Source of the DNA: Chara braunii
Taxonomy: Eukaryota; Streptophyta; Charophyceae; Charales; Characeae
Length of the DNA stretch: 31,198 bases
NCBI GenBank assembly: GCA_003427395.1
Contig: BFEA01000313.1
Location: forward strand, 1,487,807 to 1,519,004
Direction of reading: 5' to 3'
The position numbers and the translations under genes are program-made. Shown one piece after another: positions 29,219 to 31,198 of the stretch. A model generated the notes under the pieces. That model searched no databases, was not told where the DNA came from, and worked only from the letters and a program-made list of their open reading frames with translations. Positions within the stretch are counted from its first letter, which is position 1; each line of letters starts with the position of its first letter.

Positions 29219-29254
29219 TGATGAGTCGGTGAAACTCCGACGAAACAGTTTGTC
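29219..29254 (+). pseudogene. 5'-truncated hammerhead copy
   Basis: Identical to the complete ribozyme from TGATGA through stem II, GAAA and the stem III 3' strand. It lacks C3 of the core, stem I, the cleavage site and the stem III 5' strand, which are replaced by a TA run. It cannot cleave itself as drawn. Confidence 0.85.
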
Positions 29255-29616
29255 ACAGCCCCTCGTTTGTTGTCCTCTTCTCCCTCTCTGCCTACGGTTT
29301 ACCGGGCAGTTCTATTTGACGATATATACTACGACTTCGCTAGCTTCCTGCTACGGTTTTCTCCGGTCAGGTCGAGCGGCAGTGGTCGGGGCCGTCACTA
29401 CGCGGCCATGCTGTGCCTCTAGTGCCAGCGGCGTGTCTGGAGTGTATTTTTTGGCTGTGACAGACCTTTCTTTGTTTCGTGGATGTTTTGCTGGCTTGTG
29501 ATGGGGTGTGAACCGACAGTCTGTGGAGTTTTCCATCTGGTGTGGGTGAGTGATAGTCTACTTTGATTTTGGTTAATGTAGATTATCATTTACAGTGTAA
29601 TCAGTGAGGGGATTCT

Positions 29617-29676
29617 GCAGACTGTTGAGGGTTCAGCCTCCTGATGAGTCGGTGAAACTCCGACGAAACAGTTTGT
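29617..29676 (+). ncRNA. type III hammerhead ribozyme
   Basis: All core elements are present in type III order. Stem III 5' strand is gcagactgt (29617-29625), and the cleavage triplet G-U-U ends at 29626. Stem I is gagg/cctc (29627-29630 and 29637-29640) around the loop gttcag. The core CTGATGA is 29641-29647. Stem II is gtcgg/ccgac (29648-29652 and 29660-29664) with a 7-nt loop. GAA (29665-29667) and A15.1 (29668) follow, and the stem III 3' strand is acagtttgt (29668-29676), giving nine pairs, two of them G-U. Predicted self-cleavage is 3' of 29626. Hammerheads process tandem or circular transcripts of small retroelements. Confidence is high because every conserved core base fits and all three stems close. 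Confidence 0.88.
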
Positions 29677-29769
29677 CACAGCCCCTCGTTTGTTGTCCTC
29701 TTCTCCCTCTCTGCCTACGGTTTACCGGGCAGTTCTATTTGACGATATATATAAATATATATATATATA

Positions 29770-29805
29770 GTCTCTTATACACATCTAGATGTGTATAAGA
29801 GACAG
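29770..29805. other. Nextera mate-pair junction adapter (artefact), 2 bases short
   Basis: The Tn5 mosaic end in reverse (gtctcttatacacatct, missing its first two bases) is joined directly to the forward mosaic end (agatgtgtataagagacag). This is the junction adapter of mate-pair libraries and not genomic sequence. ORFs across it give the known contamination peptides such as LLYTSRCV. Confidence 0.97.
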
Positions 29806-30191
29806 GTAGTAGACAAGGCTAATGTGGTATGGCAAGTTTTGGGTTTGAGCAAAACATAGGGGAGTAACTGGGAGACTACAGGAAAAGGATTGAGAAAAAA
29901 TAATAGAAGCAGCAAGAATTATAAAAGTTAATAAAGGCGGTGATGGCNGGAGATGGAGGAGTGAGAGGTGATGAAAGTAAAACTCATCCGCACAGTGGGA
30001 GGTCAAAGGATACGGAATGGTAGTAGACAAGGCTAATGTGGTATGGCAAGTTTTGGGTTCGTCCCTTGGACCTTCAGAGCTGCCTGCTGCTTCGACTATG
30101 CACCAGAGTCTTTACAAACCAGTTGGGGAGGTTTGAGTGCAAATGTTATGGGTCCGAGTGACTGATAAGTTGATTCGCAAAGGGTCATAAC
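29806..30191. repeat. repeat family R, misassembled partial copy
   Basis: About 41 bp right after the adapter duplicates 30022-30062, then the sequence jumps to the equivalent of 11153-11497 (ataggggagtaactg and onward). It ends at the second adapter. 29995-30191 is identical to 30230-30426. The order of pieces is an adapter-driven assembly artefact. Confidence 0.85.
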
Positions 30192-30229
30192 CTGTCTCTT
30201 ATACACATCTAGATGTGTATAAGAGACAG
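30192..30229. other. Nextera mate-pair junction adapter (artefact), complete
   Basis: A complete 38-bp junction: ctgtctcttatacacatct (30192-30210) followed by agatgtgtataagagacag (30211-30229). A minus-strand ORF across it (30096-30284) contains SYTHLDVYKRQ, a well-known adapter-derived false peptide. Confidence 0.99.
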
Positions 30230-30997
30230 GTGGGAGGTCAAAGGATACGGAATGGTAGTAGACAAGGCTAATGTGGTATGGCAAGTTTTGGGTTCGTCCC
30301 TTGGACCTTCAGAGCTGCCTGCTGCTTCGACTATGCACCAGAGTCTTTACAAACCAGTTGGGGAGGTTTGAGTGCAAATGTTATGGGTCCGAGTGACTGA
30401 TAAGTTGATTCGCAAAGGGTCATAACAGCATGTCTCTAGCGTGATACATGGTCTGGTTTTTCCATCCACCCATGAATATGGTTGGTACTGTATTTTTTTG
30501 GGCCCTTTGAAAATTGGAGGCCATTTCCTGAAGTAGTCACGGCCGAAGGCCTGGTGGACTAGGAAAGCTCGTTCCTGGCACGCAGTGCCCGGTATTTATA
30601 TCAATTTTTTTTTTTTTGGGGGGGGGGCTGTCACTCTATGTCGGAGGCCTCCCTTTCAGGAGCTGGGACTTTCGTGGTCTTCCCAACCCTGGAAGTAGAA
30701 ACCTGGGATTTTTTTATTGAAACTCGTCCCTAATCCCTCCCTCTTCGAACAGTCAGCATGTCTCCTATTTAGCCAATGCGTAACTGTTCATCAGCCTCCA
30801 CAATTGGTGTGGTACCTTCGGGTGGCCGCTCTCGATCTCTGGTATTTTGAGTGTCGTCCCCTCGAGGTATCACCTGTCGGCCGTCTACTGGTATTCCACC
30901 TGAATTGTCAACCATCGTCATCATCTTCTTCTTCTTCTTCCTCCTCTTCTGCCTCTCCCATTTTTTCACTCACTCTCACTTGCTCTCCCACATCTCC

Positions 30998-31036
<39 letters not shown>

Positions 31037-31198
31037 GCCTTCTCTTACCTGCCTTGTGATCTCTTAGCCATCCTCCCCATTTTCGTCTCGTATGTCTATT
31101 GCTAACCCTTCTCCAATTGATTGACTTGAGGTGCTGCGCCGGTCCTTCGTGTCGAAATGAGTGGAGCTTCAGCATCTTCGGTGCCTCGTCCTGCGGTA
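30230..31198. repeat. dispersed repeat family R, copy 2 (runs off the window)
   Basis: Homologous to 11305-12270 from gtgggaggtcaaaggatacg onward. It carries the equivalent of both minus-strand ORFs of copy 1, one of them with a stop. At 30996-31035 it has C13 and (TC)n runs where copy 1 has (TA)n. Confidence 0.85.
30996..31035. repeat. (C)n(TC)n microsatellite
   Basis: A C run of 13 followed by TC repeats, replacing the TA run found at the homologous place in copy 1 of the repeat. Confidence 0.95.

Larger units (their letters stand above)
29219..29751 (+). mobile_element. hammerhead-bearing direct-repeat unit (retrozyme or Penelope pLTR type)
   Basis: A 110-bp segment at 29219-29328 is repeated exactly at 29642-29751, giving a 423-bp period. 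Each copy starts within the hammerhead core (tgatgagtcgg). The second copy is preceded by a full ribozyme 5' half and the first is not. The unit is flanked on both sides by TA runs, as if inserted into (or joined at) a TA microsatellite within repeat family R. Its internal part has an imperfect hairpin, gatagtctac/gtagattatc (29552-29587). There is no coding region. Known relatives by architecture are plant retrozymes and the terminal repeats of Penelope-like elements, both of which carry hammerheads. Confidence 0.7.

Noticed and set aside
30096-30284. 62-codon ORF containing SYTHLDVYKRQ, and 29604-29798 ending LLYTSRCV
   Set aside because: Both translate the mate-pair adapter and are known contamination peptides.

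Overview
The window reads as eukaryotic nuclear DNA, dense in repeats and poor in genes. I see no bacterial-style operons, rRNA or intact tRNA, and no clearly intact host gene. The best organism guess is a green-lineage genome, perhaps a streptophyte (charophyte-type) alga. This rests on an L1-type LINE whose ORF2 ends in a plant-style zf-RVT zinc finger, a Penelope-like reverse transcriptase, a type III hammerhead ribozyme, and C-to-T decay in non-CG contexts. The taxonomy is inference and could be wrong.

Layout. 1-7.1 kb: intergenic DNA with a 42-bp minisatellite, two tRNA-like box A/B segments, a 30-bp perfect inverted repeat, a tRNA-derived SINE-like unit and a CTG-rich tract. 7.18-9.84 kb: a striking hairpin-rich zone. 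It holds seven hairpins with one constant 20-nt loop and different, compensatorily paired stems, then a five-unit array of about 120 bp with alternating A/B units, then several isolated perfect hairpins. 9.9-12.7 kb: a 67-bp tandem duplication, microsatellites, and the first copy of a roughly 1.1-kb repeat family that returns at the right end. 14.06-15.24 kb: an unrecognised plus-strand protein gene broken by two apparent frameshifts.

15.7-23.5 kb: a near full-length but dead LINE on the minus strand (ORF1 with a zinc knuckle; ORF2 with AP-endonuclease, reverse transcriptase and zf-RVT). It carries many nonsense changes, frameshifts, a 108-bp internal duplication and a 165-N gap whose flanks repeat each other. 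23.5-24.6 kb is a pyrimidine-rich minisatellite. 25.4-26.06 kb is a 344-bp tandem duplication carrying a coiled-coil ORF fragment.

26.7-28.9 kb: a Penelope-like RT reading frame on the plus strand with intact catalytic motifs, in three frame segments. About 0.35-0.8 kb downstream lies a 423-bp spaced direct repeat carrying a hammerhead: one complete type III ribozyme (29617-29676) and one 5'-truncated copy. The last 1.4 kb contains two untrimmed Nextera mate-pair junction adapters, so the order of sequence between about 29.75 and 30.23 kb is an assembly artefact. The RT and the hammerhead repeat may belong to one retroelement or to an autonomous/non-autonomous pair; the adapters to the right mean that linkage needs long-read confirmation.
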